Assembly (NCBI GenBank): GCA_034687125.1
Contig: JAQGBZ010000115.1
Span: 1-64,000 of the forward strand
Direction of reading: 5' to 3'
DNA from: Neelides folsomi
Lineage: Eukaryota > Arthropoda > Collembola > Neelipleona > Neelidae
DNA: 64,000 bases
Below are positions 22,915 to 35,648 of the stretch, in pieces (the stretch's first letter is position 1; the number at the start of each line of letters is the position of its first letter). Below the pieces are notes generated by a model. The model saw nothing but the letters and a program-made list of their open reading frames with translations, had not been told where the DNA came from and searched no databases. Made by a program: the position numbers and the translations under genes.

Positions 22915-23916
22915 ATGTACACACTAATATCGGGGTTAATCGATCACTTGTATCGGACGGACGAGTATTTCATCATAATTTTGGGTTTGGATAATGCTGG
23001 GAAATCGGTTCGATTGAATTTTCTTTTATTTCTGACATAAAATTGAGCGACTTTAATTATAATACTACTTGTCATTAACGTGTAAAATAATATCTTTATT
23101 ATATAGACTTATTTAGAAGCGTCAAAAGTTATTATGGATCCGACGTACAAGCGTACAACTCCTTACCAAGTCACTTCCACAGTTGGACTCAATATTGGAT
23201 CCTACAAAACCCACGGAGTTTCTCTTCAGTTTTGGGATCTCGGAGGTCAAACAGAACTTCAGTCATTATGGGACAAAGTAATCGAAACTTGAAATTTAAA
23301 ATTCAACAATTTCTAGAAATGTTTTTATTATTTTTATATTGTATTATTATTACAACAATGATTTTTTCCTTTCAGTATTATGCCGAATGTCATGCAGTCA
23401 TTTACGTCATTGACTCCCACGATAGAGAACGAATAGAAGAATCGAAAGAAGCATTTGGTAATTGCAATTAAATTAACGAGATACTGCCTTTTGCATATAT
23501 ACTGTAAAGTGAGGCTATAATGTTAGTAAATTAAATTCCAGGAAGGAACTAATTGAAAGGCTTCTTTTTGTTTTTCAGACCAAATGGTTCGAAATGACAA
23601 TTTACGAGGAGTTCCATTGTTGGTACTGGCGAACAAACAAGATCTTCCCGATTGCATGGGGGTGAGAGAAGTAAAACCGATTTTAAATCAAAGTGCTCAT
23701 CTTATCGGATCAAGAGATTGCATGGTCATGCCTGTGTCAGCACTCACTGGGTAATTGATACTCAATCCTTTAAAATTGATTCTTTAATTACTTGATTATC
23801 ACTACTTTAATGCGTTTATTTCTAATAACAGTGAAGGGGTTTCAGAAGGAATCAAATGGGTTGTGGACTGCGTTAAGAGAAACAAAGACATCCGACCTCC
23901 CGGAACGAGCAAATGA
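22915..23916 (+). CDS. ARFRP1: ADP-ribosylation factor-related protein 1 (small GTPase)
   Basis: Exons 22915-23007, 23107-23277, 23376-23457, 23579-23750 and 23832-23916 join in phase to 200 residues, as in other animals. G1 is GLDNAGKS, G2/switch I TVGLNIG, G3 WDLGGQ with the ARFRP1-typical LQSLWDKYYAECH following, G4 NKQD, G5 SALTG. The N-terminus MYTLISGLIDHLY lacks Gly2, so it is not myristoylated; known ARFRP1/Arl3p proteins are acetylated instead. They act at the trans-Golgi to recruit Arl1 and golgins. The P-loop ends in Ser where most relatives have Thr, a tolerated change. COPZ lies divergently upstream, so two Golgi-traffic genes share one intergenic region. Confidence 0.95.
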
Positions 23917-24414
23917 AACTTTTTTATTTCATTATTCCATTTAAAATAATTCCAATAAATTATTTTTCTAATTTTCTAAATGTGATAAAATCGCTGTTAA
24001 TTATACTGTAGAATCTTTTAATACTGATATGCGGTGCAAATAAAAATATTACTTTTATAATGTATTGTATTAATTGCATAAACACTTAATCTTATGTTAG
24101 AATGATTTTAATTTAAGATTATATTTCATTCAAAGTATGGCAAAGGATTATTAAAAATGATGAATAAAAGACAATTTTTAAGAGGAACCAACTCAACAAT
24201 TTATTCTTCGCACTTTGCCAATTCATGTACAGAAATTAACATTTAAATACACTAGTAGTAATGTGACAATACTTATTAATTAGCTCATTTCAAGCGTCAA
24301 ATTCTAATAGTATTTCATTTGTAAATGTATTTTTGTGTTTTATAGTTAGTTTTTTTTATATATTGAAGATTGTATTCATTATGAAATTGAAGGTAATGTG
24401 TTATTCTGTGAATT
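23917..24414. other. Convergent 3' spacer between ARFRP1 and NACA
   Basis: AT-rich 3' UTR-type sequence with AATAAA words. No gene. Confidence 0.4.
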
Positions 24415-25416
<1,002 letters not shown>

Positions 25417-26091
25417 TTCTCGGTTAAACGACCAGGGGTTTAATTGGAAATCTTAATTGAAATTAAGATTTGTTTTTGTGGAAATCGAAGAGACGGAGAT
25501 CGGCGTGGAGCACGAGGATGAAAATGAAGATCTTCTAGAAACACTTCCCTTCCAATAACATACAGTGAGAAAGGGCCATTCTAATACATTGGGAAATTAT
25601 TTACATGTCTGATGCTGAACGTGAAAACTTTCTTTATCTCACACTGTGTTCATTCCTTGTAGTAAATAAATGTAATGTTTCTGTTATGAGGTTTAACATA
25701 GCGATACGCTAATCTCGATAGAGGGGGAATTTTCGTTTATGGCATAATATTTTTATTAAATTAAATTAAATTAAGCTATCCAAATCAGCTAAATATTTAT
25801 TAAATCTCTCTCTATATATAAGTATCTAAGTTTTATTATTTTACTAAATTAATTTACAATTTTTATGAAATAGAAATATTATACAATTTACATACTATAC
25901 TATAGTAAACATATTTTTAAGGGTATCGATATCCAATAATTAGTAAATAATTTAAAAGACAATGTAAATGGAATTAAATGGACCATCCGGTATCCTACAT
26001 TAGGATATACCCGTGAGCTTAAAGAAAATTATTGAAAATGCTAATAAAGCTAATATATATATATAATAAAAAATTATCATCAATTGTAATA
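25417..26091. other. Upstream spacer of NACA
   Basis: It includes the promoter side of NACA (25420-25650, moderately GC) and AT-rich filler. No gene recognised. Confidence 0.4.
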
Positions 26092-26371
26092 TCACTTTTC
26101 ACATTTGTGAGCACTTGAGTGGTATATTAAATCTTTACTCTGAGAAAATGCTTTATTGCATATATTGCATTTAAACGGTTTTTCACCTGTGTGAAGTCTA
26201 GTATGGCTTATTAAATTTCCACCCTTCAAAAATCTCTTATTACAAAGTTTACACACATGGCTTTTCCTTTATGTGATATCTTATATGAAGAAATAAATTA
26301 CTTATTGTTATTATTTCTTCATTGCAAAATATACAACTAATTAAGTTTTGATTTGTAATTATATTTTCCAT
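26092..26371 (-). pseudogene. Three-finger C2H2 zinc-finger relic
   Basis: From ATG 26371 on the minus strand: finger 1 CIFCNEEIITISNLFLHIRYH, finger 2 CKLCNKRFLKGGNLISHTRLH, linker HTGEKPFKC, finger 3 CNICNKAFSQSKDLIYHSSAH, stop at 26092. The frame slips by two bases inside a TG run between fingers 1 and 2. Sequence and linkers closely resemble the eight-finger gene at 34917-35648, so the two are members of one dispersed family. It is a broken gene unless the slip is an assembly error. Confidence 0.6.
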
Positions 26372-27096
26372 TATTCGATGACTCGTCTATTTATTTTATT
26401 TTCTATCTAAATTATTTATCAGTATATAATATTGAATAAAATAATATTTTATTATAATACTTATACCTACATTACCAAATTATATTATTTACAATATTTT
26501 TAAAAACTATATACCTAGAATACTATTTAATTTAAACGCTTATAATATTATGTATATATCTTATATTTTTTATATAATATATTATATGTTTTTTGATGTG
26601 TTAAGATGTTAAGTTAAGACTGATATAATCTTTGGAAAGAAATATGCTTACATTTATTGACAAAATTTATAAATAATTTTGCCAATATTATATCATACTT
26701 ATAATATATTTTTAAACTCCTTCAAATATGCTTACAGCCTATACAATATAGGTATTTATGTAATCACTAGACATTTAAGAAGTATTATAGGGATTAACAA
26801 TGTTGATGTTATGTATTATTATTAGGTGGATTAAGGTTATTTGTATAACATTTTTACTATATATATAAATATTTCAAAGTACTACAATATTTTCTATGTT
26901 CAATTAAGGAACTTACGTAAACTACACATATAAAAATTTTAATTATCATATCGTGATATGCATATTTTGATGTTTGACGTGGAAAGGACAAAGCAACTTG
27001 ATGAGCTAAACTTTTTGGCCAATTTTTGTTATTTCAAAGAAATATTATATAGAAAGAAATATATATATAATTATTTCAATATAATAATTCAATATA
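26372..27096. other. Very AT-rich gene-free sequence
   Basis: Almost only A/T with many TATA-like words. No gene or repeat boundary recognised. Confidence 0.4.
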
Positions 27097-27215
27097 CATG
27101 GTGCGTCAAAAGTTGGTTTCTTTTTTAATTATGTGATTGTCTATTTAAAAGACACACATATACATAGCTTAAAAAAGAAACTAACTTTTTTGACAGTTTT
27201 GACGCACCCTGAATG
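27097..27215. mobile_element. MITE with GGTGCGTCAAAA terminal inverted repeats and TA flanks
   Basis: Left end CATGGTGCGTCAAAAG and right end, read in reverse, CATTCAGGGTGCGTCAAAAC form inverted repeats that continue for about 40 bp with small indels (shared TTTCTTTTTTAA). TA lies at both borders (27095-27096 and 27216-27217). It is non-coding, 119 bp, and can fold into one hairpin. TA target duplications point to the Tc1/mariner class. Confidence 0.7.
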
Positions 27216-27384
27216 TACCATATACTATTACATAACATTCAATATACTACTGTTGCCTAATTGCATAACTTGTTTAAAGTAATATTTACATTTTATTGGT
27301 TTAAATAAAATTAATATATTAAAAAGTGTCATTTTAATTAATTATACTTATTCACTTAATCAAATTACCATATTAAATTAATTA
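27216..27384. other. AT-rich spacer
   Basis: 3' flank of the next minus-strand gene; nothing else seen. Confidence 0.35.
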
Positions 27385-28178
27385 TTAGATTCGAAGAATA
27401 GACGAATCAATGAATGATTTGAGAGCAATTCCACAAACTCCAAGAATTGAGAAACAAATGAAAAATATCCCACCAAATATTCCAATGGACAAAAGAACCA
27501 ATTTAAGGAAAAATTTGATTGCAATTTTCAAAAACAAACCCCCCGATTGAGGAAACATAAAGATATAAGCCAAGAAAACGGGGAGGCAAAAAAAGAAATA
27601 TTTCACCATCATTACAAAATACTTTTTGAAATCAATTTGTTTAAGAGGATTTCGGAAGAAATGAAAATCTTTGGATTTTTTTGGAATTAAAATCTGAATC
27701 CCATTAGCGATTTCCTCCTTTATCTTTTCCTTTCCCTCCTCATTTGAATTGTCAACAATTTTGACTTTCCGCATGCTTTCCCGCTTCTTGTTGTTTTCCT
27801 CCGGTGAATTTGGGGGTTGTGGAGGGATGATTTTCTCATTCGAATTTTTTTCTTTATGAAAAGTCTTCATCAAATCCCAGTCAATCAACCCAGCGCAAAG
27901 TGGGCATTCCAAATGAGCTTTGTCTTTGTCTTTCTCAAAGTCAGTGTCAGACTCATTTTTGTCCTCATTGTGAATTGCATCTTGAAAATTCTTCACTTGT
28001 TTTAACGTTTTTAAACAAATGATGCACGATGGATTTTTCATTTCCTATTAATTTATAGATTTTTGATCATTAGTATTGATATTTAATGTATACTGTTTTT
28101 GCTCATTTATTAATTATTTGCCGTAATTTAACAAACCTGTGATTTGGTTTCATTTTCTTCGTTTATTTTCTCTGACAT
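27385..28178 (-). CDS. Zinc-binding (two CxxC) double-pass membrane protein, family unknown
   Basis: Exons 28178-28137 and 28044-27385 join in phase 0 to 233 residues. Two CxxC knuckles (SCIICLK near residue 20 and LECPLCAGL near 58) are about 40 residues apart with an acidic linker, then a charged Lys/Glu-rich region. Two hydrophobic segments lie near the C-terminus: YFFFCLPVFLAYIFMF and KLVLLSIGIFGGIFFICFSI. The knuckles could form a zinc ribbon or a degenerate RING. The next gene on the same strand also pairs CxxC knuckles with membrane insertion (LITAF type), but here both knuckles precede the membrane part, so they may not be homologous. Confidence 0.6.
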
Positions 28179-29033
28179 TATAAAAATAAAGATAGTTAAG
28201 TATTTCAATAAAACAAATGCCTCTCAACTTTTGGCGCTTTTAGAATGATTTGAACTAAATGTCTATTATATTCAATTATTCATTGTTGAATTCAACAGAG
28301 TGAGTTTAATATTTAATGCTTTCAGAATTACAAAGTAATTTTCCACGAGCCAAAATTAGTTTTTTAAATACTGATAATGTTTTAATTCTTTTATACTCTG
28401 ACTACGTGATACGTGAGTACAGAACAACCACTATTGGTAAAAGCCTCTTATACCCAAGAAGAGAAATTTTTAAGAAATTCCTTTAAAATGGACTTTGTAA
28501 TGATTATAAATAATCAACATTTGAAGGGCGAAAAGGTAAGGGGTGTTATATACTTTGGGTGTAAAAAGCCAAAGGCTTAAAATATGTAAAAAGTATCCTT
28601 TTCCTAAAATACAACGATACAAAAAGGTCTTTTCTTAATCTTTTTTCATCATAAATTTTCTACCCAATTATTTTATCAAAAACTAATCCTGCATTTAAGG
28701 GGGAAAACTAAAACTAATTTAAATTAACAAAAATAAAGTATAATGCAATTTTTAAATACAGTAGAATTAAAATAAAACGATTAGCTGAAATAAAAATTAA
28801 TTAATATTCAATAAAAAAACATTTTACTTGCCGTGGCCTTGTAATGAAAGAATGAATTTAACGAAAACCATATAAATCAATTTTATGGAATTTTATTTAA
28901 TAAAGCTTTTATGAATCATAAATACTATATAATATACCTAATCGTGTGATACGAAATATTTTACATACAATTTCATTTTCCATAACACGTATCACATAAG
29001 ATATACAATATACACGCGCATAATAGTCTGAAT
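28179..29033. other. AT-rich spacer
   Basis: No gene recognised on either strand. Confidence 0.4.
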
Positions 29034-29530
29034 TTACGCCTTAAGTTTATCTGACATTTGATATTGGAAGAGATTGTAAGTCCCAATGTGATTTTTGCAA
29101 TTTGGACATGAATGTTTGACATCTCTGTACTCGAAGAACCAAAGGAAAGGAACGACGCCGAAAACCACCAAGACAATGAATCCCGCGACGAGTCCCATGT
29201 AGAAAAGGAAATGGCGCCAAGCGTTGTCTTCAGCTTCAACCAAAGTGACAACTTTGTTCTTGCAGATCGGGCAGTTTAATTCAATTGGGCAATCGGTGGT
29301 TAATCTTAAATTCGCAGACTCTTTTTCAAACTTCACAACATCCCTATCTTTCTTCCACTCACCTGTTAAATTACAATTAATTAATAAATCATAAATAAAT
29401 AAATATCAACATAATAAACAATCAATAAATAAATAAATTAACCTTGTCTCTAAATATCTTAGGAATGCAATAAGCTTTTACTTTACTTAAATTTTAGAGT
29501 AATTTGATCTTTACCGTTTTGGCGTTCCAT
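29034..29530 (-). CDS. LITAF-domain (SIMPLE-like) membrane-anchored zinc protein
   Basis: Exons 29530-29515 and 29362-29034 join in phase to 114 residues. The LITAF domain fills most of it: CPICKNKVVTLVE near residue 38, a monotopic hydrophobic insertion FYMGLVAGFIVLVVFGVVPF, and the second half-site HSCPNCKNHIGTY. The two CxxC halves form one zinc ribbon split by the membrane-embedded helix. LITAF proteins sit on the cytosolic face of late endosomes and lysosomes. The usual N-terminal PPxY/Pro-rich tail is missing; only a short charged head (MERQNGEWKKDRD) is present. Confidence 0.85.
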
Positions 29531-29658
29531 CACTGTATTTGCAAGAAATGAACTTGAAGTTCAAAACGTCACAGGAAAGTTTAATTAAAAGTTATTTTAT
29601 AAATAAAGAGGCTTAAAAATCAGTTGTGGATAAATTTTTATTAATTTATTTTTAATTG

Positions 29659-32600
29659 TTATGGTAAATCTCTTTTTTCCGCATATACAGAAAAGGGCAT
29701 TGGGGCTGAAATAATTCCGTCGATGGGATCAGTTGAGATTTCTTCTCCTGGGGCAAATGACAATTTGTACTTTTGAATGAGATTTGTAAGGAGAAGAAAC
29801 GCCGTGTTTCTGAACATTGATTCTCCAATGCACATTCTTTTACCCAAACCAAAGGCAATTAGTTTTTCTGCATTGATCAATTTTCCTCCTTCTAAGAATC
29901 TCCCGGGTTCGAAGGTTTCGGGATTTCTCCACAATTCAGTAGAAAAATGAAATGCTCTCAAGTCGATAATCATCAAAGTGTTCTGTGAAATTAGTTAAAC
30001 GCTTATTAACTAAAACTGTTAGTAAGACAGAGAGACTCGACTACAGAGACTAGACTACAGAGATGTCAAGTTTTTGTTTGAATTATAACCTTTGGTATTA
30101 AATATCCTTGAAAAAAAGTATTTTCTAAAGGAGCTCGGAAAGTAAATGGGAAAACATTTGCGACTCTTAGAACTTCTTGAATTACAGCTTCAGTAAATGG
30201 CATTCTGAAATGATAATTAAATTTAAAAAATACTTAACAATAGTACATTGTAATTTAAGCATATCTTCAAATTGGGAACTGTTATTTATTTGAATTAAAT
30301 AATTTATAATTTAAAAATATTTTAATATCTTGTTTGACTAGCCATACTTTTTCCTATCGCTGAGTGAAGGTGAACGGTTGTGAACATTTTTTTCAATTTC
30401 TTCCTCTAAAGTCTTCAGAGTCTGTGGGTCTTTGAGTAAAAAGAGCAAAGCCCATTCAAGGAATGTTGCCGTTGTGTCCATCCCAGCCAAGAACAAATCA
30501 ATAATGGTAAAAACAAATTGAGCATCTAAATTAAATAATAAAATATCACAATCAGATGCATAAAAAATATATAAATAACATATGTGGGTTTGCAATTTAA
30601 AAAGGATATCTCAAAATTAGAATTTATTTTCACAGTTACTAACGATTTGAATTTTACTAAAGTTATATTTTTATTAAATGCTGATAGTACAGCAATTTAA
30701 TGATGTGTTTAAACCAATTATGATCAATTTGCCAATCTTTTAGAACATAAATTGCATATTTATAGGTTTACATTTATCTTTAACCCTATGTACTCATTAA
30801 ACGTTGAAAAACCATTTGATTAGTTTAATAGTTGAATATTTAACATGTATTAAAAAGGATGAAAATAGGAAATAAAAGATGTGAAAATTGAAATTTTTCT
30901 CATCAAGAACTAAACAAAGAGCATCGCATTTTGTAATTTGTACACATCCGCAATTAACTCATTAAGTCCATATTTGGTTTAGTATCCGAATAACAACTAT
31001 TAATTAAATTTTTCTAAAATTCAATTTAAATATAACTTAAGTAACGATTTAAAATTTTGAGATACAATTGAAATTTTTCTCATCAAGAACTAAACAAAGA
31101 GCATCGCATTTTGTAATTTGTACACATCCGCAATTAACTCATTAAGTCCATATTTGGTTTAGTATCCGAATAACAACTATTAATTAAATTTTTCTAAAAT
31201 TCAATTTAAATATAACTTAAGTAACGATTTAAAATTTTGAGATACCCCAAACCCACATATGGGAATTAATGACAACCTTCTTCTGCCAAATCCGTGTTGT
31301 TTTCTTCATTATCCAAAGTTTTTCTTATATACAAGTCCATTAAATTTGGTTCAGAATTTTGGGTATTTTTAAAGCTACGTCTCCGATTTTCCAAAACTTT
31401 CTAAAAGGAATAAAAGGACCAATTTAAAAAATATTAATTAGATAAATATTAAACTCAATAATTTTGCACATACTTAATAATAAAATGAATTTTGTATTAC
31501 ATAAAAATGAGTCTTTAGTTGAGTGAAAAGTTTTTGAGCCACCGGATAACCCGAAAAATTGAAATGACGAAGATTTGGAAAAGCAACTGAAAGGAATAAT
31601 TTTGTTCCATCGTCTTGCAAAAGTTTTGCTGTGAGGAGAAGAAGATTTTTCAGCTCTTCATCTTCTCTTGAAAACTTCCCGCCCGCCATTAAACTATAAA
31701 TGACATTCAATGTAGAGATTCTGAATATTCCATTGATTGGGATGATTCCGTTGCCTTTGACCCGGAGTTCTTCAAATCTCGAGATGAAATTCTTGGTTTC
31801 TTCTTCAACAGATTCGACGATACTCTCTGATCGTCCGAATCCGATTTTTCTAAAATTCCTCAAACATTCTCTTCGATTTTCTTTCCAAACATCACCGTAA
31901 GAATGTATCAATCCTTTATTCATTATCATCGTTATAAAAAATTAATATTAGCGTTTACATTATGTTCTTATATATTGATATTGATCCTTTATAAAGAATC
32001 TCATTGATCATTTTGAATATTTTCCAAAGCATAAATATTTTTATGAAAATCAATATCAACTAAGAAAGCGATTTTACCTGCATTATTATTGAAGTATAAA
32101 TTATTGATCACAACATTGCTCGGGAATTTTCCACATAATTCATTGGAATCCAATGCAGCTTTTGCGATTTTTAAATCACTCACAAATACTTTATAGTTAT
32201 TGTGTGGAGACAAAACATATTAATATTGCCTCATTAATAATTAGAATTGAAAGTTATTTTAATGATATGATAAATGAATGAAAATAATTTACCAAAATAA
32301 TGCGCGCCAGCATGAATTCCAAAGAAATTCCCATACTTTTTCGACAAGTTGGCAAATATTTGAGTTCGAGTTCCTTTAATGCCTTCTAATGCTAAAATTG
32401 GGCTACTTCCAATGATTGGAAAATTCCTTGGACCTGATAAATAATAAAAATACATTTTACTTCCTTTACAATACTTCCTTATCAAATTGAGTATATTATT
32501 AATGTATTTAATATAATTATACCAATTAAGTATAAGCTCAAAATAAAGAATCAAAAGATAAACACCAAAAACGCACCTGGTAATACATTTTGTGAATTAC

Positions 32601-32673
32601 AATTTTTAAATGAAAAAATTTTAAATAAAATGACTGCAAATAAAATAAGTAATGCAAAAGAGAGTAAAATCAT
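29659..32673 (-). CDS. Cytochrome P450, CYP2 clan
   Basis: Exons 32673-32577, 32433-32293, 32188-32078, 31913-31501, 31400-31277, 30525-30348, 30204-30090 and 29982-29659 join in phase to 500 residues. It has an N-terminal membrane anchor (LSFALLILFAVILFKIF), the proline hinge VLPGPRNFPIIGS, helix C WKENRR, helix I AGMDTTATFLEW, the ExxR helix EVLR, a PERF-like PGRF, and the heme loop FGLGKRMCIGE with the Cys ligand. All landmarks are intact. WKENRR plus FGLGKRxCxGE is typical of the CYP2 clan (CYP15/18/303-307 relatives in insects), which includes hormone and xenobiotic oxidases. No subfamily can be named. The fifth intron (30526-31276) is expanded by an insert and a tandem duplication. Confidence 0.92.
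30578..31261. mobile_element. MITE-like insert in a P450 intron, with 14-bp terminal inverted repeats
   Basis: CATATGTGGGTTTG at 30578-30591 and its reverse complement at 31248-31261 bound the segment. Just inside both ends a second shared block (TATCTCAAAATT) follows. The segment has no coding frame. It ends about 15 bp from the splice donor of the P450 exon 31400-31277, and the gene remains spliceable. A target duplication is not clear, so class is unknown. Confidence 0.5.
30886..31245. repeat. Exact tandem duplication, 2 x 180 bp
   Basis: 30886-31065 and 31066-31245 read identically base for base (both contain CATCAAGAACTAAACAAAGA at offset 15). The absence of any difference means a very recent duplication, or a duplicated stretch created during assembly. 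It forms the right half of the MITE-like insert. Confidence 0.9.
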
Positions 32674-33919
32674 AATTTCTCTCAATTTCTTTGTTAAAAA
32701 TAAAAATAAATTAAACTCATAGTCAGTGCCCTGCACAGGAACCAAAAACTTTAAACTTGAATTAAATACTTTGAGTTCCACTTTAATTAACGAATGGGAA
32801 AAATGAATATTGATGAATTCTCCATCCAGAATGTGAATGAACAAAATGGGCAGTGTTAAGAAACAACAACAAGCGTGAATTACGTCTCACAAATATTAAG
32901 TAAATGAAATGGTAAATCATATATAGAATATGAACAATTGTTTTAATTATTATTTAACAATGATACAAGCATTAAAGATCATAATAATAAAGGAAAGATA
33001 ATAAAGTTGTTGTAAATAAAATAAATATAGCTGATACTTATGGGTTTTTACATTGTTGGCACGCGTCACGCCCCCAAGTTCCCAAGAACGAGAGAGAAAA
33101 CGAGATTTCCCGTCAGATTCCTTTTCCATTGTGATTTTAAATCCATTTTCTTATTCCGTCCATTTTCATTAACTCCACATGATTTGGGAACAAATAAAGA
33201 TAATAAAGCAAATGAAGCACAAACAAGGTTGTTACGTAATTTCATATCCAGCTCGTAAATCACAGGAATTTATTACGTGATTTATCATTCAATTAAACAT
33301 TTTAATTCCTTTATGTGTAGCAGACGCATTTTAATGCAAAAAACATTTTCACTAATGAAGGTGAATTCCCTTGTGTTGTACAGAATGTTAGAAAAACATG
33401 AGTCGAATAACAAACTAATGATTTACCATATATGCAAAGATAAATAATACCTTATGTGTATTTAGTATCTAAATAATATATTATTTTATATAATCAAATA
33501 TAGAGTACAATCTTGAATTATATGGTATATGTTTTCTGCATGTGATAAATTGTGATATCATATATTTTAAATATTTGTGTGTATTATGATAAATGTTGAT
33601 TGATGGCTCAAAAATGTTTAATTATTTTCAACACATTTTATTTAATGATTTAACAATTAACCCAAATTAAGCTAATTATTAATCACCAACTAACAATTGG
33701 ATAAATATGAGACTATATTAGAGATATAATCACTACAAATGAGGGAAATTCAAATGGATCAAGGTTCACATTGTGAAGTAAATGAACTTCAGAATTACAA
33801 CATACCTATAAATAAAAGAAATATAATAATAAGTTTACACTATGTATATTACATATTTATAAGGAGAAGAAGTTCTTAACTCTACTATATTATATGGTAA
33901 TTATTGAATCTTGATAGGT
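32674..33919. other. AT-rich spacer upstream of the P450
   Basis: 32674-32900 should hold the P450 promoter. A frame pair at 33040-33263 overlaps on both strands without ATG-plus-splice support and is not called. No other feature seen. Confidence 0.4.
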
Positions 33920-34421
33920 TTATTTAGTTAATTTGCAGTTTGCAAGTGAGTGGGAAAATTCATCTTCAGTGTCGGAATCAGAGTCGGAGCTTGTAAGGGA
34001 GAGCAAAGGTTCGTTGGTCAAAAGCAAAACATTTTTCCTCTTTGGAATCGGCGGTTTTCTGCTTCTTTCTGACGATTTGATCACTTCCATTGTCACCTTC
34101 TTGTTCACATTCGTCACATTGATTCGATATTCAGAATTTGGCTTATAACTCCCTGGCTCGACAGTTACTCCAATGGTCAGCATCTGAAATTCAATTTAAC
34201 GTTAAATATTATGATTTATCAAATGATCAAAAGAATTAATTTGTGTATAAAATACTTTAAAATCAATAATAAATAATGTAGATGAAAATTATTTTAAATG
34301 TTAAAAATTGTTGAGGAATAAAAAATATGCTTCACTTTTGTATAAATTCCAAATATAAAGTAGAGAAATGAACTCAGGATGTTTCCTCGTTGGTTACGGG
34401 GTTTGGAATGAAGGAAATCAT
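33920..34421 (-). CDS. Small basic/acidic-tailed protein, family unknown
   Basis: Exon 34183-33920 follows a good acceptor and reads an open frame beginning MLTIGVTVEPGSYKPN, then a basic stretch (RKPPIPKRK), and an acidic Ser/Asp run (SSDSDSDTEDE), a possible CK2 target. An upstream exon 34421-34398 (MISFIPNP) joins in phase 0, giving about 95 residues. The upstream exon is weakly supported; the ATG at 34183 could be the true start with a 5' UTR intron. Confidence 0.4.
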
Positions 34422-34916
34422 TAGAAATGTATTTTGTAGATTAATTTTCACTTTGCACACAGTTTGGTCATTTTGTTGAGAGTGAGTTGAATATTGATAG
34501 GAGAATTGCATGCACAGATTGGGTGCAGATTTATTCTCAAATATTCCCTTGAACTTAACTTACTTTTGATGTTTGGATAGATTAAACTTTTTACTTCCTC
34601 AATTATATTAGTATTAACAAATATTCATTTATTGACTTAAATAAATGACATAAGGATTTCCATAAGCTATATATTATTTAATACATTCGATTATTTATAA
34701 TTCTGGGGAAATAAATAATATCTTTATATCAATTTTTATTAATATTGGGATTTTTAATTATATTATCTTGATGTATTTTTGTCTTTTCCTCATTGGGTTT
34801 AATAAATGCCTCAATAAATATAAATGTCATATACCTATACTTAGGTATACTACAGATATTTAGATTTATATATTTAATACTACATTTATTTAATAAGGAT
34901 CTAGTATTTACATGTG
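34422..34916. other. AT-rich spacer
   Basis: No gene or repeat recognised. Confidence 0.35.
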
Positions 34917-35648
34917 AACTTGAACTTTAATATGGCGAGATAAATGACCAATTCTTGAATATGTTTTTTTTACATATTTTACATTTGAATGGTCTTTCAC
35001 CAGTGTGAACTCTAGTGTGTACAACTAAATTTCCATTGTTTGAAAATGCCTTGCTACACATTTTACATTTAAATGGTTTTTGACCTGTGTGTAATCTAGC
35101 GTGTGATGCTAAACCTCCACTTCTGGAAAATACTCTATTGCAAATTTTACAATTATATGGTTTTTCCCCTGTATGAATATTAAATGGTGACTCCTTGAAA
35201 ATGCTTTGTTGCATATTTTGCATTCAAATAGTTTTTCACTTGTGTGAATTCGTTTGTGCATTACTAAACTTTCATTCCCTGAAAATACGTTTTTACAAAG
35301 TTTACATTTAAAGGGGTTTTCACGTGTATGAACTCTAATGTGTTTTAGTAAACTTCCACTTAACGAAAACACTTTATTGCACATTAAACATTTAAAGGGT
35401 TTTTTACCAATGTGAACTCTAGCGTGTTTTAATAAATTCCCATTCTGTGAAAATGCTTTATTGCAAATATGACATTTAAATGGTTTTTCACCTGTGTGAA
35501 TTCTATTGTGGCTTATTAAATGATCATTCCTTGAAAACGCTTTATTGCACATTAAGCATTGATATAAAAATATAAACTTTTGATTTTCAAGTTTCGATTT
35601 TAAATTCGCCTTATGTTTATTCTTTTTGCAATTACTATATTTTTTCAT
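34917..35648 (-). pseudogene. Eight-finger C2H2 zinc-finger gene with two breaks
   Basis: An intronless frame from ATG 35648 has a basic head and then fingers such as CLMCNKAFSRNDHLISHNRIH, CHICNKAFSQNGNLLKHARVH, CLMCNKVFSLSGSLLKHIRVH and CKLCKNVFSGNESLVMHKRIH, with TGEKPFKC-type linkers. Finger 5 (CKICNKAFSRSHHLI) lacks about 13 bases, which shifts the frame. Fingers 6-7 continue in another frame (CKICNRVFSRSGG and CKMCSKAFSNNGN). Finger 8 slips again in a T8/A8 run at 34964-34971. Without those changes it would be an ordinary KRAB-less DNA-binding regulator. As it stands, only about four fingers are translated. The 13-base loss is not a homopolymer error and argues for true decay. Confidence 0.75.

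Noticed and set aside
33040-33263. Paired open frames upstream of the P450
   Set aside because: Mutually antisense, no ATG-plus-domain evidence.
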